Assembly: GCA_031278025.1 (NCBI GenBank)
Contig: JAITLF010000284.1
Location: 1-8,532 of the forward strand
DNA: 8,532 nt
DNA from: Treponema sp.
GTDB lineage: Bacteria > Spirochaetota > Spirochaetia > Treponematales > Breznakiellaceae
Direction of reading: 5' to 3'
Shown: one piece after another, positions 1 through 5,206 of the stretch
How positions within the stretch are numbered: the stretch's first letter is position 1
How the letters are laid out: every line of letters starts with the position of its first letter
Notes under the pieces: model-generated
Told to the model about the DNA's origin: nothing
Seen by the model: only the letters and a program-made list of their open reading frames with translations
The model's database searches: none
Position numbers and translations under genes: made by a program

Positions 1-2
1 AG

Positions 3-278
3 TATTGCGCGAAATCCTTTCGGGAAGCTCTGGGGGAACGGTGCCCCTCGGTCCGTCAGAGCATGAGCCGGAAAGGGAACTGCTGGGACAATGCATGTGC
101 CGAATCATTTTTCAAGACCCTGAAGCGGGAGTTGAAAACCTTGGATGGCAAACATACTGCGGGGGAGGTAAGACAATCGGTGTTCATGTATGTTGAGGCC
201 TATTATAACCGGATTCGTATGCATTCGGTACTTGACTATGTGGCGCCTCATGTGTTTAACGGTAGACAAGTCGCTTAA
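3..278 (+). CDS. IS3-family transposase OrfB, C-terminal part (5' end outside window)
   Basis: The frame is open from the window edge and ends with TAA at 276-278, giving about 91 visible residues. It carries the signature SMSRKGNCWDNACAESFF (codons 60-113), typical of the rve integrase core of IS3-family DDE transposases. The glutamate in CAESFF (codon 102-104) should be the last acidic residue of the DDE triad, and the following FKTLKREL segment also fits the family. The end YYNRIRMHSVLDYVAPHVF corresponds to the usual YN..R.H..L.Y.tP tail. The protein would cut and join DNA at the element's inverted repeats. The first two catalytic aspartates lie upstream of the window. No frameshift is seen in the visible part, so the copy could be functional, but most of the gene is not visible. 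The ATG at 63 is an internal Met, not the true start. Confidence 0.9.
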   Translation, partial: YCAKSFREALGERCPSVRQSMSRKGNCWDNACAESFFKTLKRELKTLDGKHTAGEVRQSVFMYVEAYYNRIRMHSVLDYVAPHVFNGRQVA

Positions 279-281
279 CAG

Positions 282-307
282 TGTCTACCAAACGGGGGTA
301 AAGTCCA
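282..307. repeat. Right terminal inverted repeat of the IS3-family element
   Basis: The sequence starts TGTCTACCAAAC, contains GGGGGTAAAG and ends TCCA. It sits 3 bases after the transposase stop, which is the normal place for the right inverted repeat of an IS3 element. Its reverse complement starts TGGACTTTACCCCC, as expected for the transposase-bound outer end. The partner repeat is outside the window. A sequence of similar design occurs alone at 4750-4776. Confidence 0.7.
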
Positions 308-387
308 GGTCCGCTTTTATCCTTTTCGTCTGGGGAGATGAACCCGATGGGTGATACTTTGAATTCCTGCAGATTGCCGTTTCATAC

Positions 388-416
388 TGGACAGAATCTT
401 TTCAATCTGATATAGT
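388..416 (+). promoter_or_regulatory. Probable sigma-70-type promoter of the infC operon
   Basis: TGGACA (388-393) and TATAGT (411-416) are separated by 17 bases. Each differs from the TTGACA/TATAAT consensus by one base. Transcription would start near 423 and give a 5' leader of about 75 bases before infC. No intrinsic terminator is visible between it and manA. The remaining sequence from 308 to 497 shows no gene other than a very short frame at 443-508. Confidence 0.6.
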
Positions 417-497
417 TTCGCTCATTAGTTAGCGTTCTGTAAATGATGGTTCCCATGGACGCGGTTAGAATCTTAGGGATGCCTGCGAGGAGGCCAG

Positions 498-1013
498 TTG
501 GCGGATAAGGATTTAAGGATCAATGAGCAAATCCGGGTACGGGAAGTCCGTCTTATTCGGGATGAAGGCGAGCAGCGGGTGGTAGCAACCTCTGAAGCCC
601 TTGAATTAGCTCGGGAACAGGGCCTTGATTTAGTAGAAGTTGCTCCTCAGGCTGTACCGTCGGTAGTCAAGATAATGAACTACGGCAAGTACAAATTTGA
701 AAATGAGAAAAAAGTTCGGGATTCCAAAAAGAAGCAAAAACTGCTTAAATTGAAGGAAATTCGGATGCAGCCCAAGATCGATGAACATGATCTGGATTTT
801 AAATCAAAACATGTTCGGGAATTCCTTGCTGAAGGTAACAAGGTCAAGGTAACGGTCCGTTTCCGCGGGCGGGAACTTGCTCATACGGAACTTGGGCTTG
901 ATGTCTTAAAGGATGTCTTGCAGCGTATTGAAGGGGAATATGTGATGGACAAGGCCCCAGTTATGGAAGGGCGGTTTATGTCCATGTTTTTAAGCCCCAA
1001 GTCTAAGAAATAG
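498..1013 (+). CDS. infC: Translation initiation factor IF-3
   Basis: IF-3 binds the 30S subunit, checks the start codon and initiator tRNA, and blocks premature 50S joining. The 171 residues match the usual length of about 170-180. The N-domain starts [14 protein letters not shown] (7-20) and carries [12 protein letters not shown] (57-68). A lysine-rich linker ([15 protein letters not shown], 75-89) leads to the C-domain with RFRGRELAH (121-129) and [12 protein letters not shown] (157-168). The start is TTG at 498 after GAGGAGG (487-493). An in-frame stop at 474-476 with no ATG or GTG between forces this choice. The Shine-Dalgarno is strong but close, 4 bases away. A non-ATG start is notable because IF-3 discriminates against such codons, and E. 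coli infC uses ATT for self-control. Similar feedback here is only an inference. It is the first gene of the classical infC-rpmI-rplT cluster. Confidence 0.97.
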   Translation: MADKDLRINEQIRVREVRLIRDEGEQRVVATSEALELAREQGLDLVEVAPQAVPSVVKIMNYGKYKFENEKKVRDSKKKQKLLKLKEIRMQPKIDEHDLDFKSKHVREFLAEGNKVKVTVRFRGRELAHTELGLDVLKDVLQRIEGEYVMDKAPVMEGRFMSMFLSPKSKK

Positions 1014-1022
1014 AGGGTTAAC

Positions 1023-1223
1023 ATGCCTAAGATGAAGACCAAAAAAAGCGCCGCCAAGCGCTATTCATTCACCGGGACGGGGAAGATCAAGTATAAGAAA
1101 CAGAATCTTCGCCATATTCTCACTAAGAAGTCCGCAAAACGGAAGCGCAATCTGCGCCACGCTGGTATACTGTCCGCTGATAATGTCGCGGTCATCAAGA
1201 AACAGCTATTACCCTACGGCTAA
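1023..1223 (+). CDS. rpmI: Large ribosomal subunit protein bL35
   Basis: This is a 66-residue, very basic protein of the length usual for bL35. It has the family's [22 protein letters not shown] start and [17 protein letters not shown] middle. It sits in the 50S subunit and has no enzymatic activity. ATG at 1023 follows GAGGG (1013-1017) with 5 bases of spacing, and the gap after infC is only 9 bases, so the two are cotranscribed and possibly translationally coupled. In E. coli and Bacillus this operon is repressed by L20. No obvious L20-binding mimic was identified here by eye. Confidence 0.97.
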   Translation: MPKMKTKKSAAKRYSFTGTGKIKYKKQNLRHILTKKSAKRKRNLRHAGILSADNVAVIKKQLLPYG

Positions 1224-1252
1224 ATAGGGCTATAAATACACAGGAGTTTTTC

Positions 1253-1612
1253 ATGTCAAGAGCAGTAGATGGTTTAAAACGAAAGAATCATCGCAAGAAA
1301 ATATTAAAGCAGGCTAAAGGTTATTGGGGCCGCCGGCACTCGAATTATAAGACCGCTAAAGACGCGGTTGCCAAGGGGCTTTTCTATGCCTACCGGGACC
1401 GGAGGGACAGAAAGGGTGATTTCCGGCGTCTGTGGATCATCAGGATCAACGCGGCCTGCCGGACGGAAAATATTTCTTATTCGCGGTTCATTGCCGGCAT
1501 GGTTAAGGCGGGGATAACCATAAACCGTAAAACTCTGGCTTCTCTGGCGGTAGAAGATATTCAGGCTTTTAAAGCCGTAGTTTCCCAGGTAAAAGCGGCA
1601 TTGGAGGCATAA
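1253..1612 (+). CDS. rplT: Large ribosomal subunit protein bL20
   Basis: This is a 119-residue basic protein, the normal bL20 length. The family signature is clear: HRKKILKQAKGYWGRRHSNY near residues 13-32, then AYRDRRDRKGDFRRLWIIRINAA, then the C-terminal globular part with YSRFIAGMVKAGITINRKTLASLA. bL20 is needed early in 50S assembly and, in other bacteria, also represses its own operon. ATG at 1253 follows AGGAG (1242-1246) with 6 bases of spacing. The N-terminus (MSRAVDGLKRKN) differs from the common MPRVKRGVTARAR start but keeps the basic character. Third gene of the infC cluster, 29 bases after rpmI. Confidence 0.97.
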   Translation: MSRAVDGLKRKNHRKKILKQAKGYWGRRHSNYKTAKDAVAKGLFYAYRDRRDRKGDFRRLWIIRINAACRTENISYSRFIAGMVKAGITINRKTLASLAVEDIQAFKAVVSQVKAALEA

Positions 1613-1616
1613 ACAC

Positions 1617-2099
1617 ATGGTAAGCCTTGAACAAGTCAAATTGCTGGAATCTAAAGTTATCAAGGCTTTGGAATATATCGATCAGATAACCGAAGAAAAT
1701 ATCCGTTTACGGGAAAAACTGGAACTCAATCAAAAACGGATTGACGGGCTTGAGATAGTAGTACAGCGTTTTAAAGAAGAGCAAAACCGGATTGAGGAAG
1801 GGATCGTTTCCGCCCTTAATCGGCTCAACCGGTTTGAGGTCGATATAGAAAAAAGCCTTGCCCCGGAAAAATTCCGGGAAGATTCCGCCCATGATCAAGC
1901 GGTGCGGACAGATGCGAAGGAACTGCTGAACACGCATAAAGAGAAAGAGGAGAGGGATAAAACTGCCGAAGAAGCCGTGGAAATCGCGGAAGGAAAACCG
2001 GGCGATGAGTCGATGCTTGAGCCGACGGCCGATGATTTATCCGGGAACGAAGAAACATCCGATGAAGCGCTGAGTCCGGGGGAACTGGATATTTTTTAA
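1617..2099 (+). CDS. Coiled-coil protein, ZapB-like
   Basis: This 160-residue protein has two parts. Residues 1 to about 80 form a heptad-rich helix (LEQVKLLESKVIKALEYIDQ..., LREKLELNQKRIDGLEIVVQ...) predicted to be a coiled coil. Residues about 85-160 are acidic, low in hydrophobics and probably disordered, ending GELDIF. No signal peptide or membrane segment is seen. ATG at 1617 follows GGAGG (1603-1607), which overlaps the rplT 3' end, so expression is tied to rplT. The next gene is zapA. ZapB is a short coiled-coil partner of ZapA at the FtsZ ring, and the length of the helix and the position support a ZapB-like divisome role. That function is inferred from context, because coiled coils resemble each other without homology. 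The acidic tail is longer than in E. coli ZapB (about 80 residues in total). Confidence 0.75.
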   Translation: MVSLEQVKLLESKVIKALEYIDQITEENIRLREKLELNQKRIDGLEIVVQRFKEEQNRIEEGIVSALNRLNRFEVDIEKSLAPEKFREDSAHDQAVRTDAKELLNTHKEKEERDKTAEEAVEIAEGKPGDESMLEPTADDLSGNEETSDEALSPGELDIF

Positions 2100-2108
2100 G
2101 GAGCCCGT

Positions 2109-2438
2109 GTGCCGACCAGCAGCCTCCGTATTGACATACTAGGTACGTCTTTTTCTATCAGTGCCGATGAAGACCCTGGGTATCTTGAAAATCTCCTTGC
2201 CCGCTATTATATATGTGTAGAAAACACCCGGAAAATTACTGGGCTTTCGGACCCTCTAAAACTCGCTATCATGACCGGATTCCTGCTCTGCGAGGATGTT
2301 CAAAAACGTATAGCCAATGCGGAGCCGCAGGAACGCCGCATTGACACATCTCAAGAACTGGAACAGATTTTCTTGAATATCAATACCAGAATAGACAAAA
2401 TTTTAGATACCCTTGAACTAAATCCCCCGTCCGGCTGA
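2109..2438 (+). CDS. zapA: Cell division protein ZapA-like
   Basis: This 109-residue protein resembles the ZapA family, which bundles FtsZ filaments at midcell. The N-terminal part reads SLRIDILGTSFSISADEDPG, matching the family's short beta hairpin (v.I.G..y.i..de). It is followed by helix residues YLENLLARYYICVENTRKITG, a segment LKLAIMTGFLLCEDVQKRI, and a C-terminal helix (ELEQIFLNINTRIDKILDTL) suited to the antiparallel coiled-coil tetramer. The start is GTG at 2109 after AAGGAG (2098-2103). That Shine-Dalgarno overlaps the stop of the preceding coiled-coil gene, so the pair looks coupled. No terminator follows. The small stem GCGGG/CCCGC at 2458-2473 has no T-run, so manA may be cotranscribed. 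Confidence 0.8.
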   Translation: MPTSSLRIDILGTSFSISADEDPGYLENLLARYYICVENTRKITGLSDPLKLAIMTGFLLCEDVQKRIANAEPQERRIDTSQELEQIFLNINTRIDKILDTLELNPPSG

Positions 2439-2451
2439 TACGGCGGTTATA

Positions 2452-2473
2452 TATAATGCGGGCATGGTCCCGC
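2452..2473 (+). promoter_or_regulatory. Possible -10 box and small hairpin ahead of manA
   Basis: TATAAT at 2452-2457 is a perfect -10 hexamer, but no acceptable -35 lies 16-18 bases upstream and there is no TGn extension. Directly after it, GCGGG (2458-2462) pairs with CCCGC (2469-2473) around a 6-base loop. This could be a weak internal promoter for manA with a leader hairpin, or chance in the 63-base gap. Confidence 0.25.
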
Positions 2474-2501
2474 CTCAGGTTCCAGTTAACCGGGAGTTTG
2501 C

Positions 2502-3770
2502 ATGCGCCATATTATAAAATTGATAAACCAGATAAAAACCTACGCCTGGGGTTCTCCCCAATGGATACCCTGCTTAACAGGCCGGAAAAACAGCTCAGGA
2601 GAACCCTGGGCGGAATTGTGGATGGGCGCCCATCCACAGGGGCCTTCCGCTCTGGACATTCCGGGAGAACAGCCTCTGCTTTCGGATTTCATTGCGAAAT
2701 ATCCTGATTTATGCCTGGGAGAAACGGTCAGCCGGGAATTCGGCGCCCTCCCCTTTCTGCTCAAGTTTTTGGCTGCGGCCAAACCCCTGTCTGTCCAGGC
2801 TCATCCGAACCTGAATCAGGCGCGGGAGGGCTTTGAGCGGGAAAACAAAGCCGGCCTGTCCCTGGGGGATCCCGCCCGCAATTACAAAGACCCCAACCAC
2901 AAACCCGAAATTCTCTGCGCCCTGAGTCCGTTCCGGACCATGTGCGGCTTTCGGGAGCCGGAGGTCATACGCACCCTGCTGGGAACCTTTTCCCTGACGG
3001 CCATGTCGCGGAGGGGAACGGCCCTCAACGCCGGTTTTGCCCGGCTTGGAGAAGCCCTCGAAATAGGGGAAGGGGCGCTCCGGTCTTTCCTGACGGCCCT
3101 CTTCGATCTGCCCGGAAAATTCCGGCGCGAATTAACCGCCTACGCCCTGGAACAAGAATCGGCTCTGAAACAGGCCGCTCCCCAGCATACGGAAATTTGG
3201 CAAACTGTCGCTTATTTTGCCCGGTTGTATTCGGGAGACCCGGCGGTGATCGCCCCGCTTTACCTCAATCTTGTTAACATGGTTCCCGGAGAGGCGATCT
3301 ACCTCCCCGCCGGGATACTCCACGCATACATCGAAGGGCTGGGGGTGGAACTGATGGTCAATTCTGATAACGTGCTTAGGGGAGGGCTTACCCCAAAGCA
3401 TGTGGACATGGAGGAGTTAGTGCGTGTCTTAGAATTCCGGCCTTTCGTCCCTGCTGTTTTGCGGTCATCCAAACCGATCCCTCAGGTCTATACCTACCCC
3501 ACAGACTGCCGGGAATTCTCCCTTTCGGTGATTTGGGGAAAAGGAGAAGACCTTTCCTTCCCCATATCCGGGCCGGCTATCGCCGTTGTAACCGAAGGCA
3601 GGGCGGTCTTTTCATGTCGTGACGGGACGAACGGGCAGGCCGAGACGCTCATCCTTGAGCAGGGGGAAAGCGCCTTCATCACCTTCTTGAAAGAAGGCGT
3701 ATCCCTTACTTGCTCCGGCTCCTTTGCACTTTACGCCGCCGGAATAGGGGCCTCGTTGCCCGCTTCATGA
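2502..3770 (+). CDS. manA: Mannose-6-phosphate isomerase, type I
   Basis: This zinc enzyme interconverts mannose 6-phosphate and fructose 6-phosphate in the cytoplasm. It serves mannose use and supplies mannose 6-phosphate for GDP-mannose. The 422 residues fit class I ManA. The family motifs are in order: YAWGS (14-18), EPWAELWMGAHP (34-45), SVQAHP (97-102), HKPEI (133-137), YLPAGILHAYIEGLGVELM (267-285) and NSDNVLRGGLTPKHVD (287-302). Zinc ligands by family alignment are Gln99, His101, Glu136 and His274, all present. Arg293 matches the catalytic arginine. The C-terminal third (about 320-422) is a cupin-like domain with GESAFI. ATG at 2502 follows GGGAG (2492-2496). GC content rises clearly relative to the ribosomal genes. 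The 3' end overlaps the next gene by 4 bases (ATGA). Confidence 0.95.
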   Translation: MRHIIKLINQIKTYAWGSPQWIPCLTGRKNSSGEPWAELWMGAHPQGPSALDIPGEQPLLSDFIAKYPDLCLGETVSREFGALPFLLKFLAAAKPLSVQAHPNLNQAREGFERENKAGLSLGDPARNYKDPNHKPEILCALSPFRTMCGFREPEVIRTLLGTFSLTAMSRRGTALNAGFARLGEALEIGEGALRSFLTALFDLPGKFRRELTAYALEQESALKQAAPQHTEIWQTVAYFARLYSGDPAVIAPLYLNLVNMVPGEAIYLPAGILHAYIEGLGVELMVNSDNVLRGGLTPKHVDMEELVRVLEFRPFVPAVLRSSKPIPQVYTYPTDCREFSLSVIWGKGEDLSFPISGPAIAVVTEGRAVFSCRDGTNGQAETLILEQGESAFITFLKEGVSLTCSGSFALYAAGIGASLPAS

Positions 3771-4282
3771 AGCTCTTCGTGGACGCCGACTCCTGCCCGA
3801 AACCGGCCCGGCATCTGATACTCCGGGTCGCCGCAAGGACCGCCCTAACCGCTGTTTTTGCCGCGAACCGGCCCATTCCGGGAATTACCGGTCCCGGCGT
3901 TGTGATGGAAGTCTGCCCCGCCGGCGAAGGAGCGGCGGACGACCGGATCGCGGAACTCGCGCGGCCCGGCGACCTGGTGGTAACCCGGGACATTCCCCTG
4001 GCGTGCCGGCTGGTGGAAACCGCAATCCCGGTGATAGACGACCGGGGTCAGGTGTATACCAAAGAGAATATCAGGGAAAAGCTGTCGCTTCGAGATTTCA
4101 AAGTAGGATTAGCGGATAACGGGCTCGGCGTGGAACGGCTCGCCTCTTATGGAAAGCGGGAACTCAAAAATTTCGCGGATTCCCTGGACCGCCTGCTGGT
4201 CAAGCTACTTCGGGCAGAGAAAGAAAACAGAATATCCGCTTTAAAGCAAAGCCCCACAAACCCTTGCGTGCGGTTCAGCTAA
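3767..4282 (+). CDS. UPF0178 / DUF188 (YaiI/YqxD) family protein
   Basis: The protein has 171 residues when started at ATG 3767, whose ATGA overlaps the manA stop. Translational coupling is likely because no Shine-Dalgarno sits close by. An upstream frame from 3710 exists but lies wholly inside manA. Family motifs are FVDADSCP (4-11), AADDRIAELARPGDLVVTRDIPLA (56-79), DRGQVYTKENIREKLSLRDF (92-111) and RELKNFADSLDRLL (131-144). The conserved aspartates (D6, D8, D58, D59, D75) are placed as in PIN/NYN-like nuclease folds. A nuclease activity is therefore plausible but not established for this family. About 20 residues at the C-terminus (after about 150) extend past the usual family length. Its TAA stop (4280-4282) is the first triplet of the palindromic element that follows. 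Confidence 0.92.
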   Translation: MKLFVDADSCPKPARHLILRVAARTALTAVFAANRPIPGITGPGVVMEVCPAGEGAADDRIAELARPGDLVVTRDIPLACRLVETAIPVIDDRGQVYTKENIREKLSLRDFKVGLADNGLGVERLASYGKRELKNFADSLDRLLVKLLRAEKENRISALKQSPTNPCVRFS

Positions 4283-4384
4283 GAAACTGTACAGAAATAA
4301 CATGACCGTTTGGTCATGTTATTCCCTTATTGCATACGCAATTACAATAAAATGCCTTGCATTTTATTTATGTACAGTTCCTAA
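4280..4384. repeat. Folded palindromic element between convergent genes (MITE-like or bidirectional terminator)
   Basis: The outer arms 4280-4300 and 4364-4384 are imperfect inverted repeats of 21 bases, sharing AACTGTACA and AAATAA, with about four mismatches. Inside are three hairpins. AATAACATGACC (4296-4307) pairs perfectly with 4312-4323 around GTTT. ATTGC (4329-4333) pairs with GCAAT (4338-4342). AATAAAATGC (4346-4355) pairs perfectly with 4359-4368 around CTT. The outer arm and the first and third hairpins share a few bases at their junctions, so a cloverleaf-like fold or alternative pairings are both possible. The left arm begins with the DUF188 stop TAA and the right arm contains the ppiC stop. 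It is AT-rich between GC-rich genes. It could be a small non-autonomous mobile element, and it could also end transcription from both sides. Confidence 0.8.
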
Positions 4385-4659
4385 TCCTTCCTGCCGGTAC
4401 ACTTGATGACGTGATAGCCGAACTGAGTCTGTACCACGCCGCTTACGGATCCCGGGGAAAGTTGCTTAACCGCCGATTCAAAGGGCGCCACCATTTTCCC
4501 CGGACCGAACCAGCCCAGATCGCCTCCCGAAGACTTGGAAGGGCAGGTAGAAAATTCCCGCGCCAGGGATTCAAAAGAAGCGCCTTGTTTGATGCGTCTC
4601 AGAAGGTCTTCAGCCAGGCCCCTGTCTTTAATCAATATATGACTTGCTCGCCATTCCAT
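4381..4659 (-). CDS. ppiC: Parvulin-type peptidyl-prolyl cis-trans isomerase, PpiC-like
   Basis: This 92-residue single-domain parvulin is almost the size of E. coli PpiC (93). It speeds cis-trans isomerisation of Xaa-Pro bonds. No signal peptide or extra domain is present, so it should be cytoplasmic. Visible motifs are ASHILIK (5-11, active-site His7), FSTCPSKSSGGDLGWFGPG (36-54, Cys39 in the family's Cys/Asp position), KMVAPFESAV (55-64) and QTQFGYHVIK (77-86, with Phe80 and His83). The start is the ATG at 4657-4659, which has AGGAG (4665-4669) just upstream. A longer frame from 4707 would run through the terminator hairpin and is unlikely. The stop TAG lies in the palindromic element. The only transcript that can supply this ribosome-binding site must read through the terminator at 4670-4703. 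Confidence 0.93.
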   Translation of the reverse strand: MEWRASHILIKDRGLAEDLLRRIKQGASFESLAREFSTCPSKSSGGDLGWFGPGKMVAPFESAVKQLSPGSVSGVVQTQFGYHVIKCTGRKD

Positions 4660-4669
4660 ATAAACTCCT

Positions 4670-4703
4670 AAAAAAGCCCCGGGGAAAGGAGTAACCCCGG
4701 GGC
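4670..4703 (-). terminator. Intrinsic terminator abutting the ppiC ribosome-binding site (possible attenuator)
   Basis: On the minus strand GCCCCGGGG (4703-4695) pairs perfectly with CCCCGGGGC (4684-4676) around a 10-base loop, and six T residues follow at 4675-4670. This is a strong intrinsic terminator. The next base begins the ppiC Shine-Dalgarno AGGAGT (4669-4664). The loop TTACTCCTTT contains ACTCCT, the exact complement of AGGAGT. It may end the upstream minus-strand genes, act as an attenuator in the ppiC leader, or both. Confidence 0.85.
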
Positions 4704-4907
4704 ACACACAAAGGGAAGGAGGAATAGAAACCCCGCATAATCTACTTAAAGTGTACCCAAAATTAAACTAACTCCAGGCGACACCGCATTAGATTACCGT
4801 GTTCGATTATATAACAAAGCCCGAACATAAAGGTAACAAGAATCATCTCGTTTTATCTGTTGAAATTTTAGGTACGAAAACAACCGAAAGAGCGTAACGG
4901 AAATTTA
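4704..4907 (-). other. ppiC leader / intergenic region with candidate -10 box and long-range stem
   Basis: No gene is supported in these 204 bases. On the minus strand a TATAAT lies at 4811-4806, but its -35 is poor (ACCTTT at 17 bases, TTGTTA at 22). If it is used, transcription would start near 4798 and the ppiC leader would be about 140 bases long, ending in the terminator. The leader contains TAATCTA (4796-4790) and its complement TAGATTA (4744-4738), able to close a 45-base loop. Inside that loop lies a sequence resembling an IS3-type terminal repeat (4750-4776). No known riboswitch was recognised. Confidence 0.4.
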
Positions 4908-5159
4908 TCAGGACTTTTCCGCTTCCCAATCTGAAATAAACAGTTCGTAGGCGGCGATGGTAGCGGACAGGGTAATGCCCTGTACTTCTCCCCTGCCGAG
5001 CCAATCGGCCCCTTCCATGTGATAAAGGTGCCGAAGGGTTCCCTCTAAGTCCTCTACGGTACAATCAGGGTCCGCTTCCCTGCGGCGTTTGAGTCCCCGC
5101 AGTTCCTCTTGCAGAGTTTCTTCATATTTCTTTTCCCGCCAATCTTTGGACGGCTCCAT
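4908..5159 (-). CDS. Small charged protein of unknown function
   Basis: This 83-residue protein was not recognised. The N-terminal half (MEPSKDWREKKYEETLQEEL, then RGLKRRREADPD) is highly charged and helical. The second half (EDLEGTLRHLYHMEGADWLGRGEVQGITLSATIAAYELFISDWE) is more hydrophobic and probably forms two or three helices. There is no signal peptide or membrane segment. ATG at 5157-5159 follows a good Shine-Dalgarno, GAGGGGAG, about 8 bases upstream. It lies 47 bases after the secreted-protein gene on the same strand and probably shares its transcript. Its composition and clear ribosome-binding site support a real gene. The function is unknown. Confidence 0.75.
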   Translation of the reverse strand: MEPSKDWREKKYEETLQEELRGLKRRREADPDCTVEDLEGTLRHLYHMEGADWLGRGEVQGITLSATIAAYELFISDWEAEKS

Positions 5160-5206
5160 TTTTATACGCTCCCCTCTGAAAAATTTACCCTGCAGGCCCT
5201 AACGTT

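Larger units (their letters stand above)
1..307 (+). mobile_element. Right end of an IS3-family insertion sequence
   Basis: This is the 3' part of an IS3-family element. It contains the C-terminal part of the OrfB transposase, and 3 bases after its stop comes a terminal sequence beginning TGTCTACC and ending AAAGTCCA at 307. IS3-family ends are normally 5'-TG...CA-3', so the outer boundary is placed at 307. The left end and any OrfA lie outside the window, so target duplication and intactness cannot be judged. The element stops about 80 bases before the infC promoter and leaves that promoter intact. Confidence 0.85.

Noticed and set aside
2439..2501. 6S RNA downstream of zapA, as in enterobacteria
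   Set aside because: The gap is only 63 bases, far too short for 6S RNA, and shows no matching fold.
4660..4707. Upstream extension of ppiC by 16 codons (start at 4707)
   Set aside because: It would translate through the terminator hairpin. The ATG at 4659 has a proper Shine-Dalgarno and gives the normal PpiC length.
4796..4840. tRNA or tmRNA T-loop suggested by GTTCGATTA
   Set aside because: The closing C of the T-loop and the pairing stems are absent, and no acceptor or anticodon arm could be built.
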